NCBI GenBank assembly: GCA_945288535.1
Contig: CALYQQ010000005.1
Span: 91,371-155,370, forward strand
Source: an uncultured Enterobacterales bacterium
Lineage (GTDB): Bacteria > Pseudomonadota > Gammaproteobacteria > Enterobacterales > CALYQQ01
Direction: 5' to 3'
Length of the DNA stretch: 64,000 nucleotides
A model generated the notes under the pieces. That model was given only the letters and a program-made list of their open reading frames with translations. It did not search any database and was not told where the DNA came from. Every line of letters starts with the position of its first letter. Positions within the stretch are counted from its first letter, which is position 1. A program made the translations under genes and the position numbers. Shown here piece by piece: positions 53,299-64,000 of this stretch.

Positions 53299-54054
53299 TT
53301 ATACCTCAGCTATTATCCAATATAGCTCATTATGCTGAAAGCGCTGAAAATTTGTATTATATACTGTCGTTAATTTTTCAGGAACGATAATATCTTTGGC
53401 ATTGCCTTTTGCAACAATACTACCCTCTTGCATTAATATAACCTCATCTGCATGATGAAGCGTCTGATTTAAATCGTGACTACTTAATATCACGATTATC
53501 CCATGTTGACAAAGCCAATTAAAAAGTTGAGCAAACAAACGTTGTTGATCAATATCAAGACCTGTAAACGGTTCATCAAGAATAAGTAAACGCCCATATG
53601 GATTAAGCTCTGGCCAAATTTGTAATATCACTGACATAAGTCTTACTTTCTGCCATTGACCACCAGAAAGTTTAGATATAGGCTTACTAAGTTGATTTTG
53701 CATACCAAATTTTTCAGCTAAAAAATTAATTACATTATCAAGTATTAATGGCGAAACCTTAGATACAATATGTAATGATAAATAATGGAAAACCGGAATA
53801 ATACAACTAATAGTTTGTTGTTGAGGTAAATAGGCTCTTAGTTTAGCTAAAACTCTGCTATGGTAGGCTATTAAAGGTTTGTCTTGCCATAATACACATC
53901 CTTGTGAAGGTATAAGACTTCCAGCAAGTACTGCTAATAAGGTGCTTTTCCCCGCGCCGTTGGGGCCAATAATATGAACTTGATCACCTACTTTAAGTTC
54001 ACCTTGACAAGGTTGTAGTCTTTTATTTACAGCTAAATTATTAAAAATAAGCAT
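53299..54054 (-). CDS. btuD: Vitamin B12 ABC importer, ATP-binding protein
   Basis: BtuD powers cobalamin import through BtuC. The 251-residue ATPase has Walker A IIGPNGAGKSTLLAVLAG, signature LSGGQWQKVRL, Walker B LLILDEPFTGLD and H-loop ILSSHDLNQT. ATG 54054 (MLIFNNLAVNKRLQP) agrees with the E. coli start; an upstream in-frame start at 54111 lies inside btuC. It overlaps btuC by 14 bases. Neither btuE nor btuF lies beside it. Confidence 0.9.
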   Translation of the reverse strand: MLIFNNLAVNKRLQPCQGELKVGDQVHIIGPNGAGKSTLLAVLAGSLIPSQGCVLWQDKPLIAYHSRVLAKLRAYLPQQQTISCIIPVFHYLSLHIVSKVSPLILDNVINFLAEKFGMQNQLSKPISKLSGGQWQKVRLMSVILQIWPELNPYGRLLILDEPFTGLDIDQQRLFAQLFNWLCQHGIIVILSSHDLNQTLHHADEVILMQEGSIVAKGNAKDIIVPEKLTTVYNTNFQRFQHNELYWIIAEV

Positions 54055-55048
54055 GACGCAATAACATCCAAGTAAACAGTGGTGCACCAATAGACGCGGT
54101 AACGACACCAATCGGTATTTCTGTTACATTAAACAAAATACGTGCCAAAACATCAGCTAAAAGTAAAATACTTGCACCGCTTAAAAAACAACCGGATAAT
54201 AATGAACGGTGATCGGTTATCCCTAAAAAGCGTAAAAGATGTGGGACAATTAAGCCTATAAAACCAATTACCCCAGCTAATGCAACACTTAATCCAACAA
54301 TCCAAGCGACAGCAATAATAAAAAGATTACGCCATAAGATAATAGGGACACCTAGTTGCCAGGCTGATAGTTCACCTAATGAAAGTAAATTAATTATATT
54401 GCCTTGTAGACACATCCATAAAATGACTGGAAGCATTAAAGCAATTAACCACAACTGGCGCCAGTCGACACCGCTAAAACTTCCCATTAACCAATACATT
54501 AATTGCCGAAGATTTAATTCATTACTAAAATAAACCGCCCACGTCATTAATGCACTACAAATAATACTAAATGCAATTCCTGTTAATAATAATTTAGCAG
54601 TAGAGAGATGAAAAATTCTTGAAAAGAGCAATAACACTATATTGATAAGTAAAGCACCAGAAATTGCAGCAACATTTAATAGCCAAACAGGAGCAATGCC
54701 CGATGTAAATAATAATGTCATCACTAATGCAACACCTGCTCCATTAGCAACGCCAAGTAGCGTTGGTTCAGAGAGTGGATTTTCAAATAGTGCTTGCATC
54801 ACGGCACCTGATACCGCCAAACCAGCACCAACAGCAATAACCGCTAATGCCCTTGGTGCTCGTAATTGCCAGACAAAAATATTCGCTTGTGGAGTCCACC
54901 ATTGTTCTGGCCAAAACGTTGTTTCACCAAGTGACAAATTAAGTATCAATATACTTAGTAACAATAAGAATAATATAATATTAATAATACGGTTTTTAAC
55001 ATTTTGTCTATTACATAGATTAATATAACGGGTTTTATTAGTATTCAT
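54041..55048 (-). CDS. btuC: Vitamin B12 ABC importer, permease
   Basis: BtuC forms the membrane channel for cobalamin uptake. The 335-residue protein has about ten hydrophobic segments and the FecCD-family motifs WQLRAPRALAVIAVGAGLAVSG, GAVMQALFENPLSEPTLLG, and the late VIGFIGLIVPHLLRFLGITDHR with the coupling Gly. In context (after ihfA, before btuD) it is BtuC rather than another siderophore permease. Confidence 0.92.
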   Translation of the reverse strand: MNTNKTRYINLCNRQNVKNRIINIILFLLLLSILILNLSLGETTFWPEQWWTPQANIFVWQLRAPRALAVIAVGAGLAVSGAVMQALFENPLSEPTLLGVANGAGVALVMTLLFTSGIAPVWLLNVAAISGALLINIVLLLFSRIFHLSTAKLLLTGIAFSIICSALMTWAVYFSNELNLRQLMYWLMGSFSGVDWRQLWLIALMLPVILWMCLQGNIINLLSLGELSAWQLGVPIILWRNLFIIAVAWIVGLSVALAGVIGFIGLIVPHLLRFLGITDHRSLLSGCFLSGASILLLADVLARILFNVTEIPIGVVTASIGAPLFTWMLLRHAYF

Positions 55049-55111
55049 TTAAATGGATATTATGAACGAATAAGTCAGCTAATTTTACTATTTATTTCGT
55101 CTATAAATAAA

Positions 55112-55132
55112 AAGGCTGCATTGAGCAGCCTT
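55112..55132 (-). terminator. Rho-independent terminator after ihfA
   Basis: On the minus strand AAGGCTGC, loop TCAAT and GCAGCCTT form a perfect 8-bp stem followed by TTTATTTATA, 20 bases after the ihfA stop. It separates ihfA from btuC. Confidence 0.85.
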
Positions 55133-55151
55133 CTGATTTTAGACTATCCCT

Positions 55152-55451
55152 TTATTCTTGTTTTGGTACCGCATGTTCAACACGGCTTTTTAGTTTTTGG
55201 CCGGGATGAAACGTAACAACTCGACGCGCTGTAATGGGAATATCTTCGCCCGTTTTAGGATTACGCCCTGGACGAGGACTTTTATCTCTTAGATCAAAAT
55301 TACCAAAACCAGATAATTTTACTTGTTCACCATTTTCTAGAGCTAAGCGAAGTTCTTCAAAAAAAAGTTCAACTAACTCTTTTGCGTCTCGTTTACTTAG
55401 TTTGAGCGTCTCGATAAGATGCTCCGACATTTCAGCTTTAGTTAGTGCCAT
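55152..55451 (-). CDS. ihfA: Integration host factor subunit alpha
   Basis: IhfA pairs with IhfB and bends DNA sharply at specific sites. The 99-residue protein shows the HU/IHF family pattern, with [21 protein letters not shown] and the DNA-intercalating Pro in [12 protein letters not shown], then [26 protein letters not shown] matches the E. coli start. It follows pheT by four bases, as in enterics. Confidence 0.97.
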   Translation of the reverse strand: MALTKAEMSEHLIETLKLSKRDAKELVELFFEELRLALENGEQVKLSGFGNFDLRDKSPRPGRNPKTGEDIPITARRVVTFHPGQKLKSRVEHAVPKQE

Positions 55452-55455
55452 AAAT

Positions 55456-57843
55456 TCAATCTCTCAAATATGCTTGGAAACGCTGCCTCAAGGCTGCAAC
55501 ACATTTCACAACTGTTGTGGCTATTTCTTCTTCTTCTAGTGTACGGGTGCTATCCTGCAATACCAAACTAATAGCGAGACTTTTGTGACCATCTGCTATT
55601 CCTTTACCTCGGTACACATCGAACAAGTTTACGTCAACCAGCTGATTTCCGCCAACTTTTTTACATTCTTTTATTACATCATCTACAACAACATCATCTG
55701 AAACAATAATTGCTATATCTCGTCGATTAGCGGGAAATTTTGAAATATCAATAGGTTGAGGTATATTTCGCGTACTAATTTTATCCCATTGAATTTCAAA
55801 TACAACTGTTGTGCCATTAAGATCAAGTTTACATTCAAGCTCAGGATGGATTACACCAATAAAGCCAATTTGCTCATTCTTAATAAAAATACCCGCACAT
55901 TGACCAGGATGGCATGCCGTATGTGAAATTTTACGAAACTCATATTGGTCAAGATGACCAGTTAAATCTAAAATCGCTTCTAGATCACCTTTCAAATCAT
56001 AAAAATCTACCGTCTCATCAGTGCTATTCCAACGCTCGTTATAGCGTTTTCCGGTAATCACAGCTGATAAAATACGTTCTTGACGAATACCTAAATTCGC
56101 TTCTGGATCAGGAATATAGCGTAAGCCACTTTCAAATAACCGTAGTCTATTTTGTTGTCTATTTTGATTATAAACAACTGTTGCTAATAACCCTGTTAGC
56201 ATGGACAAGCGCATGGCAGACATTTCACTTGATATCGGATTTGGTAGCAAAAGTACCTCTTGCGAAGGATGAAGCAGTGATTGAATTTTAGGATCAACAA
56301 AGCTGTAGGTAATGGTCTCTTGAAAACCTCTATCAACTAATAATGTTTTGACGCGATCTAAAGTAAGCTCACTTTCCTTATGTTCTGTCATTACCAATTC
56401 AGCAGATACTGGCACATTAGGTATATTATTATAACCATAGATACGTACGATTTCTTCAATCACATCTTCTTCAATTTGTAAATCAAAACGCCAACTTGGT
56501 GTAGTGATAAGCCAATTTTCGCCTTGTTTGACCGCCTGGCAACCCAAATTTTGCAAGATTGTACATACTTTTATATCATCAATTGAATAACCAATTAGTC
56601 TATCAAGCTTATTGCGCGTTAACATAATAGAATTATGTTTTGGCAATTCTTTTTCTGCTGAACGGTCAATAATAGGACCTGCTTTACCGCCACAAATAGC
56701 AATTAATAATTCAGTTGCTCTGGCCATTGCACGATATTGTATTTTCGGATCGACGCCCCGCTCATAACGATGTGATGCATCCGTGCGCAAGCCAAAACGA
56801 CGAGCACGATTAATAATTGATAACGGATTAAAATAAGCACATTCTAAAAGAACATCTTGAGTTTCACTCGATATCCCTGAATCTTTCCCACCGAATATAC
56901 CGGCTAGAGCAAGCACTTTTTGTTTATCGGCAATAACTAAAACATCATCTTGTAATTTAACTACATTACCATCAAGTAATGTTAATTCCTCATCTTGTTT
57001 AGCTTTACGAACGACAACTTCCCCTGATAATTTAGCTAAATCAAAGGCGTGCATTGGTTGTCCAAGTTCCAATAAGACATAGTTGGTAATATCAACCACA
57101 GGGTCAATTGCGCGAATACCACCTCGGCGCAATTTTTCTTTCATCCATAAAGGTATTTTTGCTTGGGGATTAATACCTTTAATCACTCGTCCTAAATAAC
57201 GTGGGCAATCAACTGGTGCGTCTACACGAATAGGATACAAATCAGTAATCGTTGTTTCTATTTGTCGAAAATCAGGCAGAGTGAAATTTATTCCGTTAAT
57301 GGCTGCAACATCTCTTGCAACCCCAACAATACTTAAACAGTCGGCACGATTAGGCGTAACACTAATTTCAATGATGGTATCATCTAATTGCAAATATTCA
57401 CGAATATCCTTACCGATAGGCGCATCTTGAGGTAATTCAATAATACCATCATGATCATCCGCAATCGCTAATTCAGAATAAGAGCAAAGCATACCTTGAG
57501 ATAATTCACCCCGTAATTTTGCTTCTTTAATTTTGAAATTACCAGGTAGTATTGCACCAACGGTAGCACATGCCACAACAAGTCCTTGGCGACAATTTGC
57601 TGCACCACAAACGATAGTCAGTAACTCTTCTTTACCTATATCAACTTTAGTTACTCGTAATTTATCTGCATTAGGGTGTTGATGACATTCAACGACTCGA
57701 CCAATAACAACACCTGTAAATTGACCTGCTGCCGACGCTAAACCATCAACTTCTAAACCAGCCATAGTGAGTTGTTCCGCTAGCATTTCGGTATTTACGA
57801 TAGGATCAATCCATTCACGTAACCATACTTCACTAAATTTCAT
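55456..57843 (-). CDS. pheT: Phenylalanine-tRNA ligase beta subunit
   Basis: PheT is the editing and tRNA-binding subunit of the alpha2-beta2 enzyme. The 795-residue protein has the N-terminal tRNA-binding (EMAP-like) domain with [19 protein letters not shown], the B3/B4 editing domain with [14 protein letters not shown] upstream of it, and a C-terminal ferredoxin-like anticodon domain around [18 protein letters not shown] site lies eight bases before the ATG. Length is as in E. coli (795). Confidence 0.97.
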   Translation of the reverse strand: MKFSEVWLREWIDPIVNTEMLAEQLTMAGLEVDGLASAAGQFTGVVIGRVVECHQHPNADKLRVTKVDIGKEELLTIVCGAANCRQGLVVACATVGAILPGNFKIKEAKLRGELSQGMLCSYSELAIADDHDGIIELPQDAPIGKDIREYLQLDDTIIEISVTPNRADCLSIVGVARDVAAINGINFTLPDFRQIETTITDLYPIRVDAPVDCPRYLGRVIKGINPQAKIPLWMKEKLRRGGIRAIDPVVDITNYVLLELGQPMHAFDLAKLSGEVVVRKAKQDEELTLLDGNVVKLQDDVLVIADKQKVLALAGIFGGKDSGISSETQDVLLECAYFNPLSIINRARRFGLRTDASHRYERGVDPKIQYRAMARATELLIAICGGKAGPIIDRSAEKELPKHNSIMLTRNKLDRLIGYSIDDIKVCTILQNLGCQAVKQGENWLITTPSWRFDLQIEEDVIEEIVRIYGYNNIPNVPVSAELVMTEHKESELTLDRVKTLLVDRGFQETITYSFVDPKIQSLLHPSQEVLLLPNPISSEMSAMRLSMLTGLLATVVYNQNRQQNRLRLFESGLRYIPDPEANLGIRQERILSAVITGKRYNERWNSTDETVDFYDLKGDLEAILDLTGHLDQYEFRKISHTACHPGQCAGIFIKNEQIGFIGVIHPELECKLDLNGTTVVFEIQWDKISTRNIPQPIDISKFPANRRDIAIIVSDDVVVDDVIKECKKVGGNQLVDVNLFDVYRGKGIADGHKSLAISLVLQDSTRTLEEEEIATTVVKCVAALRQRFQAYLRD

Positions 57844-57858
57844 CTAAAGAACCTCACC

Positions 57859-58884
<1,026 letters not shown>

Positions 58885-58912
58885 TTAGCGAATATAATTT
58901 ATAGCCACTTGA

Positions 58913-58996
58913 AACAAAAAAACCCCCATTACTGGAGGCTTTTAGCGTTATTTTTCGTTTATTCTTTCACGCATTAAACCTCCTAGATTTAGGGGG
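58913..58996 (-). promoter_or_regulatory. pheST transcription attenuator
   Basis: Four complementary segments follow the pheM Phe codons on the minus strand: CCCCC (58996-58992), GGAGG (58983-58979), CCTCC (58938-58934) and GGGGG (58927-58923), then a run of seven T. Segments 3:4 form the terminator, 2:3 the antiterminator and 1:2 the pause hairpin. When charged tRNA-Phe is scarce, ribosomes stall on pheM and the terminator should not form. Confidence 0.85.
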
Positions 58997-59033
58997 TAAA
59001 AAAAAAGAAAAAACGAAAAACACGTTGTTCCAT
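58989..59033 (-). CDS. pheM: pheST leader peptide
   Basis: ATG 59033 encodes the 14-residue MEQRVFRFFFFFTP and stops at TAA 58991-58989. It has six Phe codons, five in a row, matching the layout of E. coli PheM (also 14 residues, with FRFFF). AGG lies eight bases upstream. It couples transcription of pheST to tRNA-Phe charging through the attenuator that overlaps its end. Confidence 0.92.
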   Translation of the reverse strand: MEQRVFRFFFFFTP

Positions 59034-59109
59034 AGAAAAAACCTATATACGTTAATAATTTGTCTTATACTATTGTTAAATCGATTAATGATGAAAGTCA
59101 ACTTAAAAA

Positions 59110-59138
59110 TAAAAGAGGGAATATGATTCCCTCTTTTA
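59110..59138 (-). terminator. Rho-independent terminator after rplT
   Basis: A 13-bp perfect stem (TAAAAGAGGGAAT with ATTCCCTCTTTTA) has a 3-base loop and a minus-strand TTTTT tail, a few bases after the rplT stop. It ends the thrS-infC-rpmI-rplT transcript before pheM. Confidence 0.92.
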
Positions 59139-59144
59139 TTCAAA

Positions 59145-59501
<357 letters not shown>

Positions 59502-59536
59502 TTACGCTCTCCTATGTCAAATTCTAAATAAAAAAG

Positions 59537-59755
<219 letters not shown>

Positions 59756-59819
59756 TTAATTAAATCAAATAGTCAGGCGAATAAAGTCTAATAGGACTCC
59801 ATTAACTTGATAAACCCCA

Positions 59820-60359
59820 CTATTTCTTCTTGGGCGCAAGTACCATCACCATTTGACGTCCTTCAATCTTATTCGGATAAGATTCAACAACAGCCAATTC
59901 GGACAAATCTTCTTTAATGCGGTTAAGCATTTCAATACCAATTTGTTGATGTGCCATTTCACGACCACGAAATCGTAGTGTTACTTTAGCCTTGTCGCCA
60001 TCTTCTAGAAAGCGAATCAGGTTGCGTAGTTTTACCTGATAGTCGCCGTCATCCGTACCAGGTCGGAATTTAATTTCCTTGACCTGAACAATTTTTTGTT
60101 TTTTCTTTTGCTCTTTAGTAGCCTTACTCTTTTCATAGAGGAATTTGCCATAATCCATTATACGACAAACTGGCGGTTCAGCATTAGGGCTAATTTCTAC
60201 CAAATCAACACCGGCATCTAAGGCCATTCGTAATGCATCATCTAAATTGACAATACCAAGCTGTTCGCCATCGACTCCCATAAGTCGTACTTCGCGGGCA
60301 CGGATCTCATTATTAATACGATTAGGTCGTGCCGTTTGAACTCTTTTTCCGCCTTTAAT
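59820..60359 (-). CDS. infC: Translation initiation factor IF-3, AUU start
   Basis: IF-3 checks start-codon pairing on the 30S subunit. Reading from ATT at 60359-60357 gives 179 residues starting (M)[19 protein letters not shown], the complete IF-3 N-terminus; an ATG start appears only at 60281 and would remove 26 conserved residues. The ribosome binding region GGAGGAATAAGGT directly precedes the ATT and overlaps the end of thrS. The C-terminus [13 protein letters not shown] and [14 protein letters not shown] is typical. The rare AUU start underlies IF-3 self-repression in E. coli. Confidence 0.96.
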   Translation of the reverse strand: MKGGKRVQTARPNRINNEIRAREVRLMGVDGEQLGIVNLDDALRMALDAGVDLVEISPNAEPPVCRIMDYGKFLYEKSKATKEQKKKQKIVQVKEIKFRPGTDDGDYQVKLRNLIRFLEDGDKAKVTLRFRGREMAHQQIGIEMLNRIKEDLSELAVVESYPNKIEGRQMVMVLAPKKK

Positions 60360-60362
60360 ACC

Positions 60363-62291
60363 TTATTCCTCCAGTTGATGAAGACTACGACTGCGAATTT
60401 CTTTCAGCAGCAATTCAATTAATTGTTCAATGTCGAAGCTGCCGAGGTCTTTACCTTTACGGGTACGCACTGCAACTTTGCCAGCTTCAACTTCTTTATC
60501 GCCGCAAACCAACATATAGGGTATACGGCGCAATGTATGTTCTCGAATTTTAAAGCCTATTTTCTCATTTCTCAAGTCTGCTTTTGCTCTAATTCCAACA
60601 GACTGTAGTTTTTCTGTCAATGAATTTACATAATTTGCTTGTCCATCAGTAATATTCATGACAATAACTTGTGATGGTGCCAACCAAGTTGGATAGTAAC
60701 CAGCACATTCTTCCGTTAAGATACCAATGAAACGTTCAAGGGATCCTAAAATAGCTCGATGGATCATCACCGGAACATGTCGTTCGTTATCCTCTCCTAC
60801 ATAAGAAGCACCAAGACGGCCCGGTAAAGAAAAGTCTAGCTGAATAGTACCACATTGCCATGCTCGATCGAGACAGTCATGCAAAGTAAATTCTATTTTA
60901 GGACCATAAAATGCACCTTCACCAGGCTGATATTGGAATTCTAAGCCAAAACCATTTAATGCTTCAGCTAAATCCTTTTCTGCAAGGTCCCATATTTCAT
61001 CGCTACCAATTCGTTTTTCTGGTCGCGTGGAAAGTTTAACACTAATACGCTCAAAACCAAATGTTCCATATAAATCATAAACCATTTTGATGCAATTGTT
61101 TACTTCTGAACGAATTTGATTCTCGGTACAAAAAATATGGGCATCATCTTGTGTAAAACCTCTAACTCTCATCAGACCATGTAGAGAACCAGAAGGTTCA
61201 TTACGATGGCAAGAACCAAATTCTGCCATGCGTAATGGTAAATCGCGGTATGATTTTAATCCTTGATTAAAAATCTGAACATGACCAGGACAGTTCATTG
61301 GTTTGATACAATATTCACGGTTTTCTGATGATGTTGTGAACATGTGTTCAGCATAATTTTGCCAGTGTCCTGTTTTTTCCCATAAAACCTTGTCCATCAT
61401 AAATGGACCTTTAACTTCCTGATAGCCATATTCCTGTAATTTACAACGACTAAACGCCTCTAATTCACGGAAAATAATCCAACCATCATTATGCCAGAAG
61501 ACCATGCCTGGAGCCTCTTCTTGCATGTGATATAAATCAAGTTGTTTACCAATTTTTCGATGGTCACGTTTAGCAGCTTCTTCAAGTTGTTTTAAATAGG
61601 TATTTAACTGCTTTTTATCAGCCCAGGCTGTACCATAAATACGCTGTAGCATTTTATTTTTGCTATCGCCCCGCCAATAAGCACCTGCAACTTTTTGTAA
61701 TTTAAAGTGTTGACAAAAACGCATATTGGGTACATGAGGACCTCGACACATGTCAATATATTCTTCATGATGATAAAGCGCGGGATGCTCGTCATGTCCA
61801 ATATTTTCATCAAGAATAGCTACTTTGTAGGACTCGTTACGTTTTTCAAACGTATCTCGAGCTTCTTGCCAACTGACTTTTTTCTTTATGACATCATATT
61901 CTTTTTTAGCCAGTTCACGCATACGCTGTTCCAGCAACTCAATTTCTTCCTGACCAATTGTTTTATCTAGCTCTATATCATAATAGAAGCCTTTTTCGAT
62001 AGTCGGTCCAATAGCCATTTTAGTATTTGGCCATAATTGCTTAATTGCATGACCTAACAGATGTGCACATGAATGACGGATGATTTCTAAACCGTCCTCC
62101 TCTTTTGCTGTAATTATTTCAAGATGAGAATCTTGTTCAATGAGATCACATGCATCTATTCGTTCACCATTAATTCGCCCAGCAAGACATGCTTTTGCTA
62201 AGCCGGGACCAATATCTTGAGCTACCTGCATAACGGTAACGGCTTGCTCATAGTGACGTTGGCTACCATCAGGAAGAGTTATAACTGGCAT
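60363..62291 (-). CDS. thrS: Threonine-tRNA ligase
   Basis: ThrS charges tRNA-Thr and clears Ser mischarging. The 642-residue protein has an N-terminal TGS domain ([17 protein letters not shown]), the editing site [14 protein letters not shown], the zinc-binding [17 protein letters not shown], motif 2 [20 protein letters not shown] and a C-terminal anticodon domain. ATG 62291 with AAGGAATTATT upstream gives the E. coli length; the longer frame to 62333 runs into the operator hairpin. Three bases separate its stop from the infC start codon. Confidence 0.97.
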   Translation of the reverse strand: MPVITLPDGSQRHYEQAVTVMQVAQDIGPGLAKACLAGRINGERIDACDLIEQDSHLEIITAKEEDGLEIIRHSCAHLLGHAIKQLWPNTKMAIGPTIEKGFYYDIELDKTIGQEEIELLEQRMRELAKKEYDVIKKKVSWQEARDTFEKRNESYKVAILDENIGHDEHPALYHHEEYIDMCRGPHVPNMRFCQHFKLQKVAGAYWRGDSKNKMLQRIYGTAWADKKQLNTYLKQLEEAAKRDHRKIGKQLDLYHMQEEAPGMVFWHNDGWIIFRELEAFSRCKLQEYGYQEVKGPFMMDKVLWEKTGHWQNYAEHMFTTSSENREYCIKPMNCPGHVQIFNQGLKSYRDLPLRMAEFGSCHRNEPSGSLHGLMRVRGFTQDDAHIFCTENQIRSEVNNCIKMVYDLYGTFGFERISVKLSTRPEKRIGSDEIWDLAEKDLAEALNGFGLEFQYQPGEGAFYGPKIEFTLHDCLDRAWQCGTIQLDFSLPGRLGASYVGEDNERHVPVMIHRAILGSLERFIGILTEECAGYYPTWLAPSQVIVMNITDGQANYVNSLTEKLQSVGIRAKADLRNEKIGFKIREHTLRRIPYMLVCGDKEVEAGKVAVRTRKGKDLGSFDIEQLIELLLKEIRSRSLHQLEE

Positions 62292-62312
62292 AATAATTCC
62301 TTTCTTACAGTG

Positions 62313-62333
62313 GTGATCCCTACGTAAGATCAC
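62313..62333 (-). promoter_or_regulatory. thrS operator hairpin with CGU loop
   Basis: On the minus strand GTGATC, loop TTACGTAGG and GATCAC form a 6-bp perfect stem about 20 bases before the thrS ATG. The loop carries CGU, a threonine anticodon. In E. coli ThrRS binds such an anticodon-like arm and blocks its own translation. Confidence 0.75.
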
Positions 62334-62351
62334 GTGTAAACAAACAAAGCT

Positions 62352-62371
62352 GACTTACTATAAAGTAAATC
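62352..62371 (-). promoter_or_regulatory. Second hairpin of the thrS leader
   Basis: On the minus strand GATTTACT, loop TTAT and AGTAAGTC form an 8-bp stem with one G-T pair, upstream of the CGU hairpin. It sits where the second structured domain of the E. coli thrS operator lies, but its loop has no clear anticodon match. Confidence 0.4.
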
Positions 62372-62507
62372 ATCATAAATTTAATTAATTAGTTTTAGCA
62401 GACAGGCTATCCACTTTACCTTGTGAGATATATACACGCCAGTTTTTACTAAATTATATTCAAAACAGGATGTGACCCGTACGCTGAGGTACAGATATTA
62501 CCACTCC

Positions 62508-62536
62508 TTATAAATAGTTAATAGTAAAGATTGTAA
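62508..62536 (-). promoter_or_regulatory. Candidate thrS promoter
   Basis: TTACAA (62536-62531) and TTATAA (62513-62508) are 17 bases apart on the minus strand, giving a leader of about 210 bases. The match is moderate and AT-rich sequence makes chance hits common. Confidence 0.35.
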
Positions 62537-63596
62537 CTTATATATATTTTTTATTTATTGCTAACTAAATGAGTTTAATCTACTTTGGGATTACCACATC
62601 ATAATATCGCAAATATCAAACTCGACAAACAGATACTTTATTTATATCACTTTATATGAATAAAGTATCTTCCATAAGATTCTATTTTATCAATTATATC
62701 AATCAATTACAATTAGATAACAAAGTATTATGCATTAAGGTAATTCTATAACAACATTTTATAATGTTATAGCTTAGCTCACTTTGTTAGATCTAACATC
62801 TTTCTCATATATACATCAAACTTATACAAAAACAATCCTTTATATGATATCGCCATCTTAAAAATTGTTAACATTTTTTTAACACAGATAATGAGCCTAG
62901 TTACTAAATCGCTTCTTTATTGATCGCTTTTTAAACGCCATCATTACTCAATTTATTTGCTTTGTATAAAATATATTCAAGTGAGTTTTTTATACAATCT
63001 ACCTATTTATATTGTCTATTTTCTAACTAATTAATAAATATAGCTAGTTAAAATTTAATAGTAATATAATAGTATAGTTGGCTATTTTAGCTTATTTAGA
63101 TGGCGTTATTTACCAATACACTAAGTAAATTATCTAACCATAATCAAATAATTAAATTTCTTCTTATCATGTCCTTTTTTGGTTAGTCACAATAATATTA
63201 AATCTATTAAAATAGATTACTTGTTAAAAATAGAGTGGTAAATTTAACTAGTGTTTTATTAAAACATAATCATCTTTTATTTACACACATTATTTTTTAG
63301 GTAAGAATGTAAAGGTGATATTTATTAATAATTTACTTATCAAATATTAGTACTATTTATTATTAATATATTACAAAAATTAGCAAATCATTAATATAAC
63401 GAATTAAATTATACTATGGTATTTCAATTAATTAGCCAAAAAGATTTAAAGATAAATTTTATTTATAATAAAATAGTAATTCTATATGAAATAAACACTT
63501 TAAACATAGCTATATAATAAAAAATAAATTTCATTAATAATAATAATTATAAAATTTACTATAAAATTTAAATATATTTAATATATTATACATAAA
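62537..63596. other. Long AT-rich region without recognised genes
   Basis: About 1.06 kb between thrS and the ynhF homologue. No coding frame, RNA gene, clear terminator or repeat was recognised. The base composition is more extreme than in genes. Confidence 0.5.
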
Positions 63597-63686
63597 TTAA
63601 AAGATCACAATAAGATAACCAAGAAAAAAAATAATGCCTAAAGAAAATATAACCGTGGCTATTGCCCATTTTAACTCACTTGACAT
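63597..63686 (-). CDS. ynhF: 29-residue inner-membrane protein, YnhF homologue
   Basis: ATG 63686, preceded by AGGGGATATAT, encodes MSSELKWAIATVIFSLGIIF followed by FLGYLIVIF and a TAA. The start (M-S-S/T-E/D-L-K-aromatic, then T-x-I-x-x-L-G-L/I-I) lines up without gaps with E. coli YnhF, also 29 residues. YnhF is a single-span membrane microprotein of unknown function. The gene stands alone in a non-coding stretch. Confidence 0.75.
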   Translation of the reverse strand: MSSELKWAIATVIFSLGIIFFLGYLIVIF

Positions 63687-64000
63687 ATATATCCCCTATT
63701 CTAAGTTAAATTTTTTGGCGATTACATTATAAATTATACCTACATTAATAATATTAGTTAAAGTCTAGTTATAAATTAATCAATTATTTACAAACTTAAA
63801 CTAACGCATATCAATATCAACTGTTTTTTACTTTAGTAGACATAAAAGTATATAGTCAAAAGAATTAATTTATATATAAACTTATAACAGAAATTATAGT
63901 ATATTATTTTATAACTGGTTAAAAGTATGTATATGCATAACTAAATAATACCTATTTTTTCTTTAATAAGATTAAAATAGAAAGAAAAATAAGTATAAAT
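63687..64000. other. AT-rich sequence at the right edge
   Basis: Upstream of the ynhF homologue; it should hold that gene's promoter. No other feature was recognised before the window ends. Confidence 0.4.

Noticed and set aside
62292..62333. Longer thrS start at 62333
   Set aside because: The extension overlaps the operator hairpin, and [10 protein letters not shown] at 62291 has a good ribosome binding site and matches the family.

Overview
The window is chromosomal DNA from a strongly AT-rich gammaproteobacterium close to the Enterobacterales/Orbales. The thrS-infC-rpmI-rplT-pheM-pheS-pheT-ihfA-btuC-btuD order, the nlpC, ydiK, ynfB and ynhF homologues, the glgBXCAP order and a Salmonella-type anaerobic cobalamin operon all point there. 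The low GC, long gene-poor AT-rich spacers and at least one decayed gene would suit a host-associated lineage such as Orbaceae, but that is inference. No rRNA, tRNA, CRISPR, prophage or insertion sequence was recognised.

Layout. (1) 1-215: C-terminal end of an arginase-family gene. (2) 667-14860, minus strand: a 16-gene cobalamin operon (cbiABCDETFGHJKLP-cobUSC) behind a cobalamin riboswitch. It covers cobalt insertion into sirohydrochlorin through nucleotide-loop assembly; cbiMNQO and cobT are not in it. (3) 15557-21975: a DUF1161 exported protein, an arabinose-5-phosphate isomerase (KdsD type), an ABCB-type exporter, a YnfB-like (DUF1283) protein and a YjgR-like ATPase. (4) 22216-31923, minus: the glycogen operon glgB-glgX-glgC-glgA-glgP. 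(5) 32700-35437: ydiK, preceded by a promoter-like sequence and a possible 8-codon ORF, then nlpC. (6) 35858-52596: an accessory block between nlpC and btuD, which are adjacent in E. coli. It holds a decayed effector-binding-domain gene, an orphan citC and a polysaccharide cluster. (7) 53299-62540, minus: btuD, btuC, ihfA, pheT, pheS, pheM, rplT, rpmI, infC, thrS with their translation-linked control elements. (8) 63597-63686: a 29-codon ynhF homologue.

The polysaccharide cluster fits an ABC-transporter-dependent D-rhamnose polymer, comparable to the Pseudomonas A-band system: ManC and ManB make GDP-mannose, Gmd and an Rmd-like reductase make GDP-D-rhamnose, several glycosyltransferases assemble the chain, and Wzm/Wzt export it. 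Its unusual parts are a 1221-residue protein with three glycosyltransferase domains (GT4-GT9-GT4) and an FkbM methyltransferase with a coiled coil beside Wzt, which could cap and measure the chain. This is the best candidate for something not well described.

Several classical enterobacterial control devices can be read directly: the AUU start codon of infC, a CGU-loop hairpin in the thrS leader, the Phe-rich pheM leader peptide with its four-segment attenuator, and the cobalamin riboswitch.
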